64,000 bases of DNA from JABDJL01 sp963664065 (GCA_963664065.1 OY760942.1:744001-808000), one strand, 5' to 3'. Shown: positions 25,593-36,324, counted from the stretch's first letter. Numbers and translations: made by a program. The notes: generated by a model from the sequence alone, not told the origin.

Positions 25593-25851
25593 ATCGCCGT
25601 CGTTAATGGAATTCCCCTGCGCTTTTCCCATTAAAGCGATGGGGAAAAACGCCGGTAACTTCGAATCTATGGTCACGGACATTATTTTCAAACACGCTGA
25701 ATTGTCAGACGGTGAACAGGTCAGGTCACGCAGTAGCGGGTCCGACAATTTCCTTTCAGTAACGATTACCATTAATGCCGTTTCCCGCGAGCAACTGGAC
25801 CTGATCTACGCAGAGCTGACCGCCTGTGAACAGGTGTTGATGGCTTTATGA
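25585..25851 (+). CDS. ybeD: YbeD/DUF493 family protein
   Basis: A small cytoplasmic protein of 88 residues, MSESPSLMEFPCAFPIKAMG, with the DUF493 ferredoxin-like pattern (FPIKAMG, HAELSDGEQVRSRSSGSDNFLSVTITI). It nearly always sits between dacA and lipB in gammaproteobacteria, as here. The start at 25585 overlaps dacA by eight bases. A role in lipoate metabolism is suspected from context only. Confidence 0.9.
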   Translation: MSESPSLMEFPCAFPIKAMGKNAGNFESMVTDIIFKHAELSDGEQVRSRSSGSDNFLSVTITINAVSREQLDLIYAELTACEQVLMAL

Positions 25852-26552
25852 ATACTGTCAACCGGGTAATCCAGGTGCCGGTCGATCAGGTCAGATCCTC
25901 TCTTCACATCCGTCAGTTGGGGCTTATGGAATATGAACCCGTTTGGCGGGCAATGCAGAGCTTTACCGATAACCGGGATGCAACTACGCCGGATGAAGTG
26001 TGGCTGGTTGAGCATCCGCCGGTTTTCACACTGGGCCAGGCCGGACGGAAAGAGCACATACTGGCAGCCGGTGACATTCCGGTATTGCAGTCAGACCGTG
26101 GAGGCCAGGTTACCTACCACGGCCCGGGCCAGATTGTCGCCTATCCACTGCTGGATATCCGTAGATTGGGCATGGGTGTCAGGGATCTCGTTTCCGGTAT
26201 CGAAGAGGCTGTTATCCGGGTTTTGAAAACTTATGGAGTTAATGCCGGTCGTGCAGCAGGGGCACCAGGAGTCTATGTTGATGGTATAAAAATCGCTGCA
26301 CTTGGTCTTCGGGTGCGTCGCGGATGTTCTTTCCATGGCCTGGCTTTTAATATCAACATGGACCTCGAGCCCTATCAAAGGATTAACCCATGTGGTTTTG
26401 AAGGCCTGGAAGTCACTCAACTTTCTGATTTTTGCACGGCTAAAATTCAACAGGTTCAGGACAGGTTGATCACATGCCTGGCCGGAATTCTGGGCTACGG
26501 TGGCAGGCTTTGCCAGGCCGGCGAAACACTGCCCGGTTTAAAATTGGCTTAA
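25848..26552 (+). CDS. lipB: octanoyl-[ACP]:protein octanoyltransferase LipB
   Basis: It transfers octanoate from ACP to the lipoyl domains of dehydrogenase complexes. 234 residues. Diagnostic sequence is VEHPPVFTLGQAGRKEHIL near residue 54, DRGGQVTYHGPGQIVAYPLLD near 84, KIAALGLRVRRGCSFHGLAFN with the catalytic Lys near 147, and INPCGFEGLEVTQL with the catalytic Cys near 181. It overlaps ybeD by four bases and precedes lipA by 13. Confidence 0.96.
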   Translation: MNTVNRVIQVPVDQVRSSLHIRQLGLMEYEPVWRAMQSFTDNRDATTPDEVWLVEHPPVFTLGQAGRKEHILAAGDIPVLQSDRGGQVTYHGPGQIVAYPLLDIRRLGMGVRDLVSGIEEAVIRVLKTYGVNAGRAAGAPGVYVDGIKIAALGLRVRRGCSFHGLAFNINMDLEPYQRINPCGFEGLEVTQLSDFCTAKIQQVQDRLITCLAGILGYGGRLCQAGETLPGLKLA

Positions 26553-26565
26553 TCGGGGAATTCTT

Positions 26566-27552
26566 TTGTCTTCAGGTCAAAAAATCCCCATTCAGCTTGA
26601 CGGCTCATCTTACATGGCCGTCCAGGTGGGCGCTGACAAGCTTGCGAGAAATACAGCAATATTTGATGTTGAAGCGCCGGTGCTGCGCAAGCCGCCCTGG
26701 ATACGCGTCAGATTGCCCAGCGGTAATGCTGTTGAGAAGCTGAAAGCACAGTTACGGGTCAATAGCCTGGTCACGGTTTGTGAAGAGGCCAGCTGCCCGA
26801 ATATCCATGAGTGTTTTACCAAGGGCACAGCAACTTTTATGATCCTGGGTGATATATGTACGCGTCGCTGCTCATTCTGTGATGTCGCGCATGGCCGCCC
26901 GAAACCGCCAGATGGGAAGGAGCCGGAAAACCTGGCCAATACCATCCGGGATATGGGCCTGCGTTACGTGGTCGTGACCTCTGTGGATCGTGATGATCTC
27001 CGGGATGGCGGTGCCGGACACTTTGCCAGCTGCATCAAACACATCAGGGCGCTCAACCCGACAACCAAAGTTGAAATCTTGGTGCCGGACTTCAGGGGCA
27101 AGGGCCGAATGGAGCGTGCACTTGAGATTCTGGCCACGCAACCCCCTGACGTGTTCAACCACAACCTGGAGACGGTTGAGCCGCTGTACCGCAATGTGCG
27201 ACCGGGTGCGGACTATCACTGGTCGCTCAATTTATTGCAGCGATTTAAAGCGAACCATCCTAAAATTCCAACCAAGTCCGGCATTATGTTGGGCCTGGGC
27301 GAGACGAGGCTGCAGATTGAAAAGGCAATGCAGGATCTTCGTGATCACGACGTGGACATGGTTACAATCGGGCAGTATCTTCAGCCAACTCCGCATCACC
27401 ATCCGGTGATTCGCTACTGGACACCTGAAGAATTTGATCGATTTGCCGAATCCGGCAAGCTAATGGGGTTCACGCATGTAGCATCCGGCCCCTTGGTTCG
27501 CTCCTCTTACCACGCTGACCAAATGGCGAAAGACTCCGGACTGCTTAGCTGA
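26566..27552 (+). CDS. lipA: lipoyl synthase LipA
   Basis: A radical-SAM enzyme of 328 residues that inserts two sulfurs into protein-bound octanoate. The auxiliary cluster motif CEEASCPNIHEC lies near residue 75 and the radical-SAM motif CTRRCSFC near 101. The terminal serine ligand lies in GPLVRSSYHAD. The start is TTG at 26566 with GGGGA upstream. It closes the long mreB-to-lipA cluster. Confidence 0.96.
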   Translation: MSSGQKIPIQLDGSSYMAVQVGADKLARNTAIFDVEAPVLRKPPWIRVRLPSGNAVEKLKAQLRVNSLVTVCEEASCPNIHECFTKGTATFMILGDICTRRCSFCDVAHGRPKPPDGKEPENLANTIRDMGLRYVVVTSVDRDDLRDGGAGHFASCIKHIRALNPTTKVEILVPDFRGKGRMERALEILATQPPDVFNHNLETVEPLYRNVRPGADYHWSLNLLQRFKANHPKIPTKSGIMLGLGETRLQIEKAMQDLRDHDVDMVTIGQYLQPTPHHHPVIRYWTPEEFDRFAESGKLMGFTHVASGPLVRSSYHADQMAKDSGLLS

Positions 27553-27679
27553 CCATGCCTTTTAGCCCTTGCACAAGATCGGTGTTTACTGGCTTAATTG
27601 AACCCAATTGTTATGAGGGTGGTCATTAGTAAGCGCAGCGCAGAATGCGCGACCTGGCATTTAATACGGAGTGTATGGT

Positions 27680-29839
27680 TTGAGAGTAATAAAAATTCAA
27701 GTAATTCTTCTGACCAGTGCCCTGGTCACCTTCGCCGCCTGGGCTTCGGTCCCGGTTGCACAGCCGATCAGCCTGAAACCGAACATGGAACAAAGGTTTG
27801 CCAGCAACCTGGCTACCAAGTTTCTCACCAACTGGCATTACAAAGACACCAGACTCGATAACAAGCTGTCCAGCGACATCTTTGATGGCTACGTTAAACT
27901 GCTGGATCCGAACCTGACTTATTTCCTGGCCTCTGATGTGGCCTCATTTGAGCGCTTTCGTGATGGACTGGATGATGCTTTGCGGCATTCTGATTTATCT
28001 CCGGCATACGAGATGTTCAATATTTACGCCGATCGTGTACGCCAGCGGGTTGCTTTTGCACGGGAGTCGTTGAATAAGCCCTTCGATTTTTCGATTGATG
28101 AGACCTATGTTTATGACCGCTCCGAAGGTGATTGGGCGGCCAGCCAGGCAGAACTCGACGAAATCTGGCGCAAACGCGTTAAAAACGATTTCCTCAGGCT
28201 TCGCCTGGCCACCAAAGAAGACGAGGAAATCGTAAAAATCCTCAAAGAGCGTTATGAAAACCTGGATCGCCGGATCACGGAATTGAAGTCGGCTGACATT
28301 TTTCAATTGTTTATGAACGCCTTTGCCCAGGCAATTGAACCCCATACAGCTTACCTGTCACCGCGCAGTTCGGCAAATTTCGAAATTTCGATGAAGCTTT
28401 CACTTGAAGGCATTGGCGCTTTGCTCGGGCGCGAAACTGAGTACACCAGCATTGCCCGCGTGGTTGCAGGCGGCCCGGCAGAGAAGGATGGAAGATTACA
28501 GGCCGGTGACCGCGTCACCGCTGTTGGTCAGGGGCGGCAAGGCAAGATGGTTGATGTCATAGGCTGGCGTGTTGATGATGTTGTTGACCTGATCCGAGGG
28601 CCCAAGGATACGGTCGTCAGGCTCGAAGTGCTTCCGGAAGACGCAGGTGTAGATGGACCAACTAAAATTATTGATATCGTACGTAGCGAAGTAAAACTTG
28701 AAGAGCAGGCCGCCAAGAGCGAGCTTATCGAAGTACCGCGTGAAAACGGCGAAGTGGTAAAAATCGGTGTCATAGACCTGCCGGTTTTCTATATGGACTT
28801 TAGCGGGCGTGCACAAACCCTCCCTGACTACCGATCCAGTACCCGCGACGTGCGTCGGCTTATCGAGGATCTGAAGGACCAGGGTGCTGATGGAATTGTG
28901 GTTGATCTGCGAAATAACGGCGGCGGATCTTTGCTTGAGGCGACCACCCTGACAGGGCTATTCATCGACAAGGGACCCGTAGTACAGGTACGTAATTCAA
29001 CCGGCAGAATCAGCACCGAAGTGGACACCGACCCGGGAATGGCCTGGAACGGTCCTATGGTGGTTCTGGTAAACCGCTACAGCGCCTCCGCCAGTGAAAT
29101 TTTTGCGGCGGCCATCCAGGACTACGGTCGCGGCCTGATTATTGGCGAGACCACATTCGGCAAGGGCACAGTCCAAAGCCTGTTGGATCTCGACGATTAC
29201 GCGCCTTCCGATACGCCCGGCCTGGGGCAGTTGAAAATTACCATGGCGCAATTTTTCCGGGTTAGGGGAGGCTCAACCCAAAACAAGGGCGTGGTTCCTG
29301 ACATCAAGTTTCCTTCGGCCGGTGACCCGCACGATTACGGTGAACGTTCCCTGCAAAACGCACTTCCATGGACGAAAATTGAGCCTGCTGAATATGAACC
29401 GTTGGGCAATCTGAGTCAGTTGGTGGCGGTAACAGATTTTCGTTACCAGGTCCGTAGTTCAAGCGACCAGGAATTTGCCTGGCTGGTGACAGACATAGCC
29501 GAATTTAACGAAAATAAAGATGACAAACATGTTTCGCTGATGGAATCGGTAAGGCGCCAGGAAATGGCAGAGAATAAGGCCAAACGCCTTGCACGTGAAG
29601 CACAGCGTGAAAGTACCGGCCCGTTGATCGGGGAACCTAACGTATTAACCGTTCAGGAGCGCGCAGAAGCTGCGGAAACCGATCCAGATGACGAGGAAAC
29701 TGATGAACGCGCGGATCTGCTGTTAAGGGAATCGGCGCGAATCGTAGCAGATATGGTCGAGCTCAAAGGTGACGGTAACCTGCTGGCCCAGCAGTTTTCC
29801 CAGATCGTAGAAGAAGGAGCGGGCAGCACGATCAACTAA
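27680..29839 (+). CDS. prc: carboxy-terminal processing protease Prc
   Basis: A periplasmic tail-specific protease of about 719 residues. I chose TTG at 27680, eight bases after GGAG; GTG at 27671 is the alternative. A signal peptide (VILLTSALVTFAAWASVPVA) precedes an N-terminal helical domain, a PDZ domain (LEGIGALLGRETEYTSIARVVAGGPAEKDGRLQAGDRV), and the S41 protease core. The catalytic serine lies in NRYSASASEIFAAA and the lysine in GETTFGKGTVQ, both near identical to E. coli Prc. The acidic tail is poorly conserved. It processes lipoproteins and murein hydrolases such as MepS in relatives. Confidence 0.94.
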   Translation: MRVIKIQVILLTSALVTFAAWASVPVAQPISLKPNMEQRFASNLATKFLTNWHYKDTRLDNKLSSDIFDGYVKLLDPNLTYFLASDVASFERFRDGLDDALRHSDLSPAYEMFNIYADRVRQRVAFARESLNKPFDFSIDETYVYDRSEGDWAASQAELDEIWRKRVKNDFLRLRLATKEDEEIVKILKERYENLDRRITELKSADIFQLFMNAFAQAIEPHTAYLSPRSSANFEISMKLSLEGIGALLGRETEYTSIARVVAGGPAEKDGRLQAGDRVTAVGQGRQGKMVDVIGWRVDDVVDLIRGPKDTVVRLEVLPEDAGVDGPTKIIDIVRSEVKLEEQAAKSELIEVPRENGEVVKIGVIDLPVFYMDFSGRAQTLPDYRSSTRDVRRLIEDLKDQGADGIVVDLRNNGGGSLLEATTLTGLFIDKGPVVQVRNSTGRISTEVDTDPGMAWNGPMVVLVNRYSASASEIFAAAIQDYGRGLIIGETTFGKGTVQSLLDLDDYAPSDTPGLGQLKITMAQFFRVRGGSTQNKGVVPDIKFPSAGDPHDYGERSLQNALPWTKIEPAEYEPLGNLSQLVAVTDFRYQVRSSSDQEFAWLVTDIAEFNENKDDKHVSLMESVRRQEMAENKAKRLAREAQRESTGPLIGEPNVLTVQERAEAAETDPDDEETDERADLLLRESARIVADMVELKGDGNLLAQQFSQIVEEGAGSTIN

Positions 29840-29859
29840 TTCGTTGAAAAAAACTGAAG

Positions 29860-29895
29860 AAGCCGGTTCGTGTGATGCAAAACCGGCTTTTTTTT
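29860..29895 (+). terminator. intrinsic terminator after prc
   Basis: AAGCCGGTT pairs with AACCGGCTT across a 12-base loop and is followed by an eight-T run. A strong stop for prc transcription before priA. Confidence 0.92.
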
Positions 29896-30017
29896 GATAA
29901 TCGGGCTGGCTGGATTCAATCTGCCTCAATGTATATCAGCGGTCACAGGCCATAGCGAATCTTGGTAAGGAGTTGTACTTCAGCTGCGCCGCCTGCGTGC
30001 TGCTAGAATCAGCGGCA

Positions 30018-32204
30018 ATGAATTACCCGCTCGATCAACACATTGTGCACGTCGCGTTACCGGTTCCTCTGCCACAGATTTTTGACTATCTTTGTCCACC
30101 GGAAACGCCCCGGTTAGAGCGGGGCACAAGGGTTTTGGCACCTTTTGGCAAACGCCAGCTGGTCGGGGTGGTGACTGGAGTCAGTTCAGAAAGCCAGGTG
30201 GCAGCCTCCCGCCTGTTACCCGTCAACAAGGTTTTCGATGAGTGTAAACCTTTGTTAAACATGGAATTGATGAACCTGCTCGACTGGTGCTGTCACTACT
30301 ACAAGCATGCTCCCGGGGAAATTATTTCGAATGCAATCCCGCCCGCCTTGCGCCGCGCAGGTGGCGAGATTCCGAACCCGGCGGTCCAATACTCCCTGAC
30401 AGAAGAAGGCCACAAAAGACTTTGTGAACCGCCCGGACGTGCAAAGCAACAATTCGCCTTGCTGGAGCGCTTGCAAAAAGGACCCGCCGTCGCAGAACAG
30501 TTAGTTGAGTGGAGAGCAGGCTGGCGGCGCTTAATGGCACGGCTAATTGAACAGGGCTGGGCAAGGGAAGATTTATCTGTATTCCAGGGTTTGAATCCCG
30601 GAAGCGGGCCGCAACTCACTTCCGAACAGGCACAGGCTTTGCAATCCATTTCAGCCGACCTGGAGCGGTTTCGCTGTCATCTGCTGGACGGGATTACCGG
30701 TAGCGGTAAAACAGAAATCTATCTTGAACTGATCCGCAAGGTGCTTGATTCAGGACGCCAGGCGCTTGTGCTGGTGCCTGAAATTGGTCTGACGCCACAG
30801 TTGATCCGGCGCTTTACCCAACGGTTGGGACTTCAACCTGCGGTCTATCATTCCGGCCTTTCCGATGGTCAGCGCCTTTCTGCCTGGTCAGCAGCCCGTT
30901 GTGGACAGGCAAGGCTGATGCTGGGCACCCGCTCTGCACTGTTTATGCCCATGTCTGAGCCCGGCCTTATTATCATGGATGAATCACACGATGCGTCTTT
31001 TAAGCAGCAGGACGGGTTCAGGTATTCAGCACGCGATGTTGCCGTCAAACGCGCCTCCGGCATGGGTATTCCTATCGTGCTTGGTTCGGCAACCCCATCG
31101 CTGGAGACGATTTATAACGCAGCGGTGGGTAAGTACACCTGGAACCGGCTGCGAACACGGGCAACCGGCGCCCGTCCACCGGCATTGCGCATAGAGGACC
31201 TTAGAAACCGGCCTGCAAAAGGGGGGGTGTTGGAACCGGTGATGATTTCTATTGGTGAAACGCTGCAACAGGGGGAACAGGTGCTGGTGTTCCTGAATCG
31301 CCGGGGCTACGCGCCGGTGTTGCTTTGCAGCGAATGTGGCTGGCATGGCAGTTGCGCGCGTTGTGACGCCAACCTGACCTGGCATCGAAAGGCACGTGCA
31401 CTGGTGTGTCACCATTGTGAACACCGCCAGGCAGTACCGTCCCTGTGCCCGGATTGTGGGGCTGATGCCCTGCAGGGTGTGGGTGAGGGGACACAACAGT
31501 TAGAGCAATTGCTCAGCGAAAGATTTCCGGAATACCCTCTTTTCAGATTTGACCGTGACCAGCTAGTCCGTAAAGGTGCGTTTGAAGACCTGTATGAAAA
31601 AGTCCGCTCAGGCGGTCCCTGCATACTCGTGGGTACGCAGATGCTGGCCAAGGGTCATCACTTTCCGTTGGTGACGCGGGTAGTCATCGTCAACCTTGAC
31701 CAGGCACTTTATAGTGGTGATTTCCGTGCGCTGGAACGACTGGGACAACTGATGGTCCAGGTAGCGGGAAGGGCAGGGCGGGAAGGCCGACCCGGAGAAG
31801 TGGTATTACAAACCCATCATCCGGACCACCCCTTACTTGAAAGCCTGTTTAAAGAAGGCTTCGAGGCATTCGCCAGCGAACTACTGAAGGATCGGGAACA
31901 GGCCGGACTTCCGCCCTTCAGTTTCCAGGCTGTGCTCAAGGCAGAAGCACATGACAGAAACGATGTTCTTGGGTTTTTGCAGGATGCACGAGACCGGTTT
32001 GAAAGCGCCACGGTCAAAATTCACGGGCCTTACCCTGCCCAGATGGAAAAGAAGGGCGGCAGGATTCGATGGTATTTGCTGGTGCAGGACAATCACAGGT
32101 CTTCGCTGCATTCTGCGCTGGACTCGTGGTTGCCATTGGTGAGAGCCTTGCCCGCCACCCGACGGGTACGCTGGTCACTGGATATAGACCCGCAGGAGTT
32201 TTAA
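30018..32204 (+). CDS. priA: primosomal helicase PriA
   Basis: The replication-restart helicase, 728 residues from ATG 30018 (MNYPLDQHIVHVALPVPLPQ), which fits the family start; an upstream ATG would add 15 odd residues. The 3'-binding domain is at the N-terminus. Walker A is GITGSGKTEIYL near 225 and the DEAH-type box reads MDESHDAS near 320. Eight zinc-binding cysteines lie in CSECGWHGSCARC and CHHCEHRQAVPSLCPDC near 440-480. Helicase motifs V and VI are GTQMLAKGHHFP and GRAGREGRPGEV. Confidence 0.96.
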   Translation: MNYPLDQHIVHVALPVPLPQIFDYLCPPETPRLERGTRVLAPFGKRQLVGVVTGVSSESQVAASRLLPVNKVFDECKPLLNMELMNLLDWCCHYYKHAPGEIISNAIPPALRRAGGEIPNPAVQYSLTEEGHKRLCEPPGRAKQQFALLERLQKGPAVAEQLVEWRAGWRRLMARLIEQGWAREDLSVFQGLNPGSGPQLTSEQAQALQSISADLERFRCHLLDGITGSGKTEIYLELIRKVLDSGRQALVLVPEIGLTPQLIRRFTQRLGLQPAVYHSGLSDGQRLSAWSAARCGQARLMLGTRSALFMPMSEPGLIIMDESHDASFKQQDGFRYSARDVAVKRASGMGIPIVLGSATPSLETIYNAAVGKYTWNRLRTRATGARPPALRIEDLRNRPAKGGVLEPVMISIGETLQQGEQVLVFLNRRGYAPVLLCSECGWHGSCARCDANLTWHRKARALVCHHCEHRQAVPSLCPDCGADALQGVGEGTQQLEQLLSERFPEYPLFRFDRDQLVRKGAFEDLYEKVRSGGPCILVGTQMLAKGHHFPLVTRVVIVNLDQALYSGDFRALERLGQLMVQVAGRAGREGRPGEVVLQTHHPDHPLLESLFKEGFEAFASELLKDREQAGLPPFSFQAVLKAEAHDRNDVLGFLQDARDRFESATVKIHGPYPAQMEKKGGRIRWYLLVQDNHRSSLHSALDSWLPLVRALPATRRVRWSLDIDPQEF

Positions 32205-32235
32205 CGAGCCTCTGATGCAATAGAGGCCCCCTGGC

Positions 32236-32436
32236 TCAGCCTTTTTTCTTGACCAGATCCTTGTTGCGTGGCGGATTGACCCAGATAATCCTGGTTGCAC
32301 GTCCCTTGCTGGCAGCCTCTATATGGTAAATATAAGCGGAAGCAGGATCTGCTTCGGTCGCTGTAGCGGGTTTGATGACAGTGCAGGCGCCGCAAAGCAG
32401 GAGGAGGGCCAGGGAAAGAAGAAGCCTGATTTTCAT
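32236..32436 (-). CDS. small lipoprotein of unknown function
   Basis: A 66-residue protein starting MKIRLLLSLALLLLCGACTV. The lipobox LLCGAC predicts an 18-residue signal and a lipid-anchored peptide of about 48 residues. The mature part ends with a basic tail (NPPRNKDLVKKKG). GGGAGA stands seven bases before the ATG. I do not recognise the family. It lies convergent to priA and divergent from moxR. Confidence 0.65.
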   Translation of the reverse strand: MKIRLLLSLALLLLCGACTVIKPATATEADPASAYIYHIEAASKGRATRIIWVNPPRNKDLVKKKG

Positions 32437-32608
32437 GCTGTCTCCCGAAGGAAGAAGGGGAACCGTTTTGTCTACGAACACTATCGTAGCAATATTTTGG
32501 GTATTTGCAAGGTACAGAACCATCATTCGAGTCCAGCATTGCACGGTTAACGGGTACCTGTGACGAATGACACTCATCATTTTTATAAGATTGTTAGACG
32601 ATACGTGG

Positions 32609-32638
32609 TTGTGGTGGCGAGTCTGCCATGCGTATAGA
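32609..32638 (+). promoter_or_regulatory. possible promoter of the moxR/bat operon
   Basis: TTGTGG and TATAGA are separated by 18 bases, about 45 bases before the moxR start. Match to consensus is moderate. Confidence 0.35.
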
Positions 32639-32681
32639 ATCCCACTCCCGATAATGAAAGCTTTTAAAAACAGGTTTGCAA

Positions 32682-33692
<1,011 letters not shown>

Positions 33693-33716
33693 TATGAGCC
33701 CGCATATCGCAGCAGT

Positions 33717-34658
33717 GTGCCTGTGAAACCAGTATTGGACAGTAAGTTGGTGGGCGATGGTATTCATCTGGATGCATCGGAGTTGATTGCACTTCGACCC
33801 CGCTGCAATGCTTTATTGCTGCCTATGCATCGCCCGGCAGCGTCATCGCTGGCTGGTTCCTACCGCTCGCGATTTCGAGGCCGTGGGATGGATTTTCTCG
33901 AGTCCCGCAATTACCAGCCCGGGGATGACATCCGGAATATGGATTGGCGCGTCACCGCCCGAACTGGAAAACCGCATACAAAAATATTCCATGAAGAACG
34001 CGAACGGCCAGTCATAATCGTACTTGATGCTGGCTCCAGCCTGTTTTTCGGCACCCGAAAAAAACTCAAATCAGTAGCTGCCGGTCATCTTGCCGCTGCA
34101 ATTGCCTGGACCGCCGTTCGACGGGGTGACCGGATTGGCTCTTTCATGTTTGCACCCGGAGTTCACCGCGAGTTGCGTCCTGCAGGTGGGCGGCGTGGTG
34201 CCATGCGTGTCATCCAGGGATTGGTGGACTGGCTAAACCCTGAAAAAGAGTGCAATGGACAGGAACCGCTTTCGAGTGCGCTCGAAAGGGTACGCCATGC
34301 TGTCAGACCTGGCAGCCTGGTCCTTAGTGATTTCTTTGGCCTGGATGAGGACTGTAACCGTCATTTGTCCCGCCTTCGCCAGCACAATGATGTCATCGGT
34401 TGCCAGATCGTGGATCCGGCGGAAAAGGAATTACCCGCCGGCCGTTACCCCATTAGTGACGGGATGCACAACAGTATGCTGGACACAACGAGTGGGCAGG
34501 CAAAGTCCCGTTTCGATGAAATGAGCATGCACCACAGCCTGGATCCCAAACGGCTTTTTCAACGCCACCAGTGTGGCTGGGTGGTCATGCAAACGGACGA
34601 TGACCCTGTTGAAGTGTTGGGGCGGGACCTTCGGATCCTGGTTGGACGGGCAGCATGA
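33717..34658 (+). CDS. DUF58 domain protein of the bat operon
   Basis: A protein of 313 residues with the DUF58 core (GRGMDFLESRNYQPGDDIRNMDWRVTARTGKPHTKIFHEE) near residue 60 and VWA-like folding after it (VIIVLDAGSSLFFGT). It starts at GTG 33717. Members of this family accompany MoxR ATPases and VWA membrane proteins; the molecular role is unsettled. It overlaps the next gene by four bases. Confidence 0.88.
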   Translation: MPVKPVLDSKLVGDGIHLDASELIALRPRCNALLLPMHRPAASSLAGSYRSRFRGRGMDFLESRNYQPGDDIRNMDWRVTARTGKPHTKIFHEERERPVIIVLDAGSSLFFGTRKKLKSVAAGHLAAAIAWTAVRRGDRIGSFMFAPGVHRELRPAGGRRGAMRVIQGLVDWLNPEKECNGQEPLSSALERVRHAVRPGSLVLSDFFGLDEDCNRHLSRLRQHNDVIGCQIVDPAEKELPAGRYPISDGMHNSMLDTTSGQAKSRFDEMSMHHSLDPKRLFQRHQCGWVVMQTDDDPVEVLGRDLRILVGRAA

Positions 34659-35131
34659 ATTCCCAGGGCGGAGATCTTCTTTCGCAATTGCGGGATATTC
34701 ATGCAGCACCGGCGGCGCCCTGGTGGCCGCCTGCACCGGGCTGGTGGATACTTGCGCTGTTGCTGGCCTGTATTCTGTTCCTCGTTCTCAGGCAAGTCAT
34801 GGGACGGTACCGCGCACACCAGCGCCGCCTCCAACTCATGAAGTTCGTCGACCACGTGGAACAGACAGTGGATCCGGCTTTTAATCCCCAGGAATTTCTT
34901 TCCAGCCTTAACAGGGTTTTTAAAATTGTGGCTTTGCGCGCATTCCCTGAAAACCATTGCGCCCGTATGCAGGGTCGTGAGTGGACGGATTTTGTGGAAA
35001 TTAAACTGCAAGGGTCAGACTCGGTTGCGGAATTGTCAGTACTGGCGCAAGGCCCCTACCAGCCTGCGGCTTCATTCAATGCCGGCTCGCTGGTCAAAAG
35101 TGCCAGGCAATGGATCATGCAATATGGTTAG
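34655..35131 (+). CDS. DUF4381 membrane protein of the bat operon
   Basis: 158 residues with LRDIHAAPAAPWWPPAPGWWIL at the start, the DUF4381 signature, then one membrane helix (LALLLACILFLVLRQVM) and a cytoplasmic helical domain. It overlaps the DUF58 gene by four and batA by eight bases, so it is translated as part of the operon. Function is unknown beyond association with BatA and BatB. Confidence 0.85.
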   Translation: MNSQGGDLLSQLRDIHAAPAAPWWPPAPGWWILALLLACILFLVLRQVMGRYRAHQRRLQLMKFVDHVEQTVDPAFNPQEFLSSLNRVFKIVALRAFPENHCARMQGREWTDFVEIKLQGSDSVAELSVLAQGPYQPAASFNAGSLVKSARQWIMQYG

Positions 35132-35803
35132 CATCACAACAGGATTTACCCTGGGCTGGCCCTGGTTACTGACCCTGTTGCCACTACCGTGGATCATCCG
35201 GCGACTTTTACCCGAGTCACCTTCCAGGGACATGCAAGCATTGAAAGTGCCCTGGTACCAGGTTGTCGTAGGCAGCCATACCGGCTGGATGAAGCGGCCA
35301 TTACTGGCAGCGGCAGCCACCCTGGTGTGGTTGATGTTAATACTGGCAGCCAGCCGTCCACAGTGGGTCGGTGATATTGACACCTTACCCATCACCGGTC
35401 GCGACCTGCTGCTGGCAGTGGACATATCCGGAAGCATGGATACCCAGGACATGGGTTGGAAAGATCGCGCCGTGAACCGGCTTGTGGTGGTCAAACATGT
35501 GCCTGGTGAATTTCTGCAGCGCAGGCGGGGTGACCGGGTCGGTCTCGTCCTTTTTGGCAGCCGGGCATATCTGCAGACTCCTTTGACATTTGACACTGAA
35601 ACCACCGCAGCACTGCTGGATGAGTCAGAAATTGGTCTTGCCGGAAGAGAAACAGCCATCGGTGATGCTATCGGCCTGGCAGTAAAGCGCCTGCGCGAAG
35701 ACGCCGAGTCTGAAAGAGTCCTGATCCTGCTCACTGATGGCGCCAATACCTCCGGAGAAGTACAGCCTTTACAAGCTGCAGAATTTGCAGCCCGCCAGGG
35801 TCT

Positions 35804-35811
35804 GACCATTT
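35804..35811. repeat. target-site duplication, left copy
   Basis: GACCATTT directly precedes the left end of the IS1-type element and recurs at 38725-38732 after its right end. A perfect 8-base duplication shows one clean insertion into batA. Confidence 0.95.
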
Positions 35812-35851
35812 GGTAGTGGCTCAGTCTCAAATTTCTATGCTTGACCGCTCA

Positions 35852-35860
35852 TGCTATAAT
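35852..35860 (+). promoter_or_regulatory. extended -10 promoter of the passenger gene
   Basis: TGCTATAAT is an exact extended -10. It ends seven bases before the ATG at 35868, so transcription should start at or next to the start codon. No Shine-Dalgarno sequence is present, so the mRNA is probably leaderless. Confidence 0.6.
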
Positions 35861-35867
35861 GCCCTGT

Positions 35868-36101
35868 ATGGGCAATCCAAAAAGACCCCGCGATACTAAC
35901 CTGCTAGCCAAGGCTATTGTAGACCTTTCTACCGGCGAAGCTGTTGATCCTGATCCCAACAAAGGGAAAGACCCTGCTGCTGTTGCACTGGGGCGAAAAG
36001 GTGGCTTAAAGGGTGGAAAAGCCCGTGCCGCAAAGATGACCGCAGAGGAACGGAGCGAAGCCGCTAAGAAGGCTGCTAGGGCAAGATGGAAAAGATCGTG
36101 A
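35868..36101 (+). CDS. small basic KGG/AARARW passenger protein
   Basis: A protein of 77 residues starting MGNPKRPRDTNLLAKAIVD. The middle has a glycine-lysine stretch (GRKGGLKGGKARAAK) and the end a basic helix (TAEERSEAAKKAARARWKRS). Similar tails occur in many small uncharacterised bacterial proteins. The charge suggests nucleic-acid binding, which is inference. It lies just inside the left end of the IS1-type element, so it is cargo. A TTG at 35841 in frame is a less likely start. Confidence 0.6.
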   Translation: MGNPKRPRDTNLLAKAIVDLSTGEAVDPDPNKGKDPAAVALGRKGGLKGGKARAAKMTAEERSEAAKKAARARWKRS

Positions 36102-36235
36102 TTATTTAAAAGCAACGAGCGCCACGAGAGCTAGCAATGTGGCAATTAGTATCGGGATCACCCATTTAAAATACGCGAATCCGTCAACCAATCTTTCAAC
36201 CGAGCGTTCCAACGTTCCTACGTTGGTACTTAGAG
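36102..36235 (-). pseudogene. C-terminal relic of a small membrane protein
   Basis: The last 43 codons of a minus-strand frame encode TLERSVERLVDGFAYFKWV, then a membrane helix (IPILIATLLALVALVAF) and a stop. The frame is cut at 36235 by IS3 copy 3. No continuation is found on the far side, where an in-frame stop follows quickly. Its stop directly abuts that of the passenger gene. Too short to assign to a family. Confidence 0.5.
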
Positions 36236-36324
36236 TGTGTGACGTCAGCCCATATGGGGCCAATCAACTGCTTTAACTAAGAGACACTTCTGCTATTTTT
36301 AACCTGAAGCAGAGGAGTCTCAAT

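Noticed and set aside
32201..32539. 112-codon frame overlapping the small lipoprotein gene
   Set aside because: The other frame has a clear lipobox and ribosome site; this one has neither.
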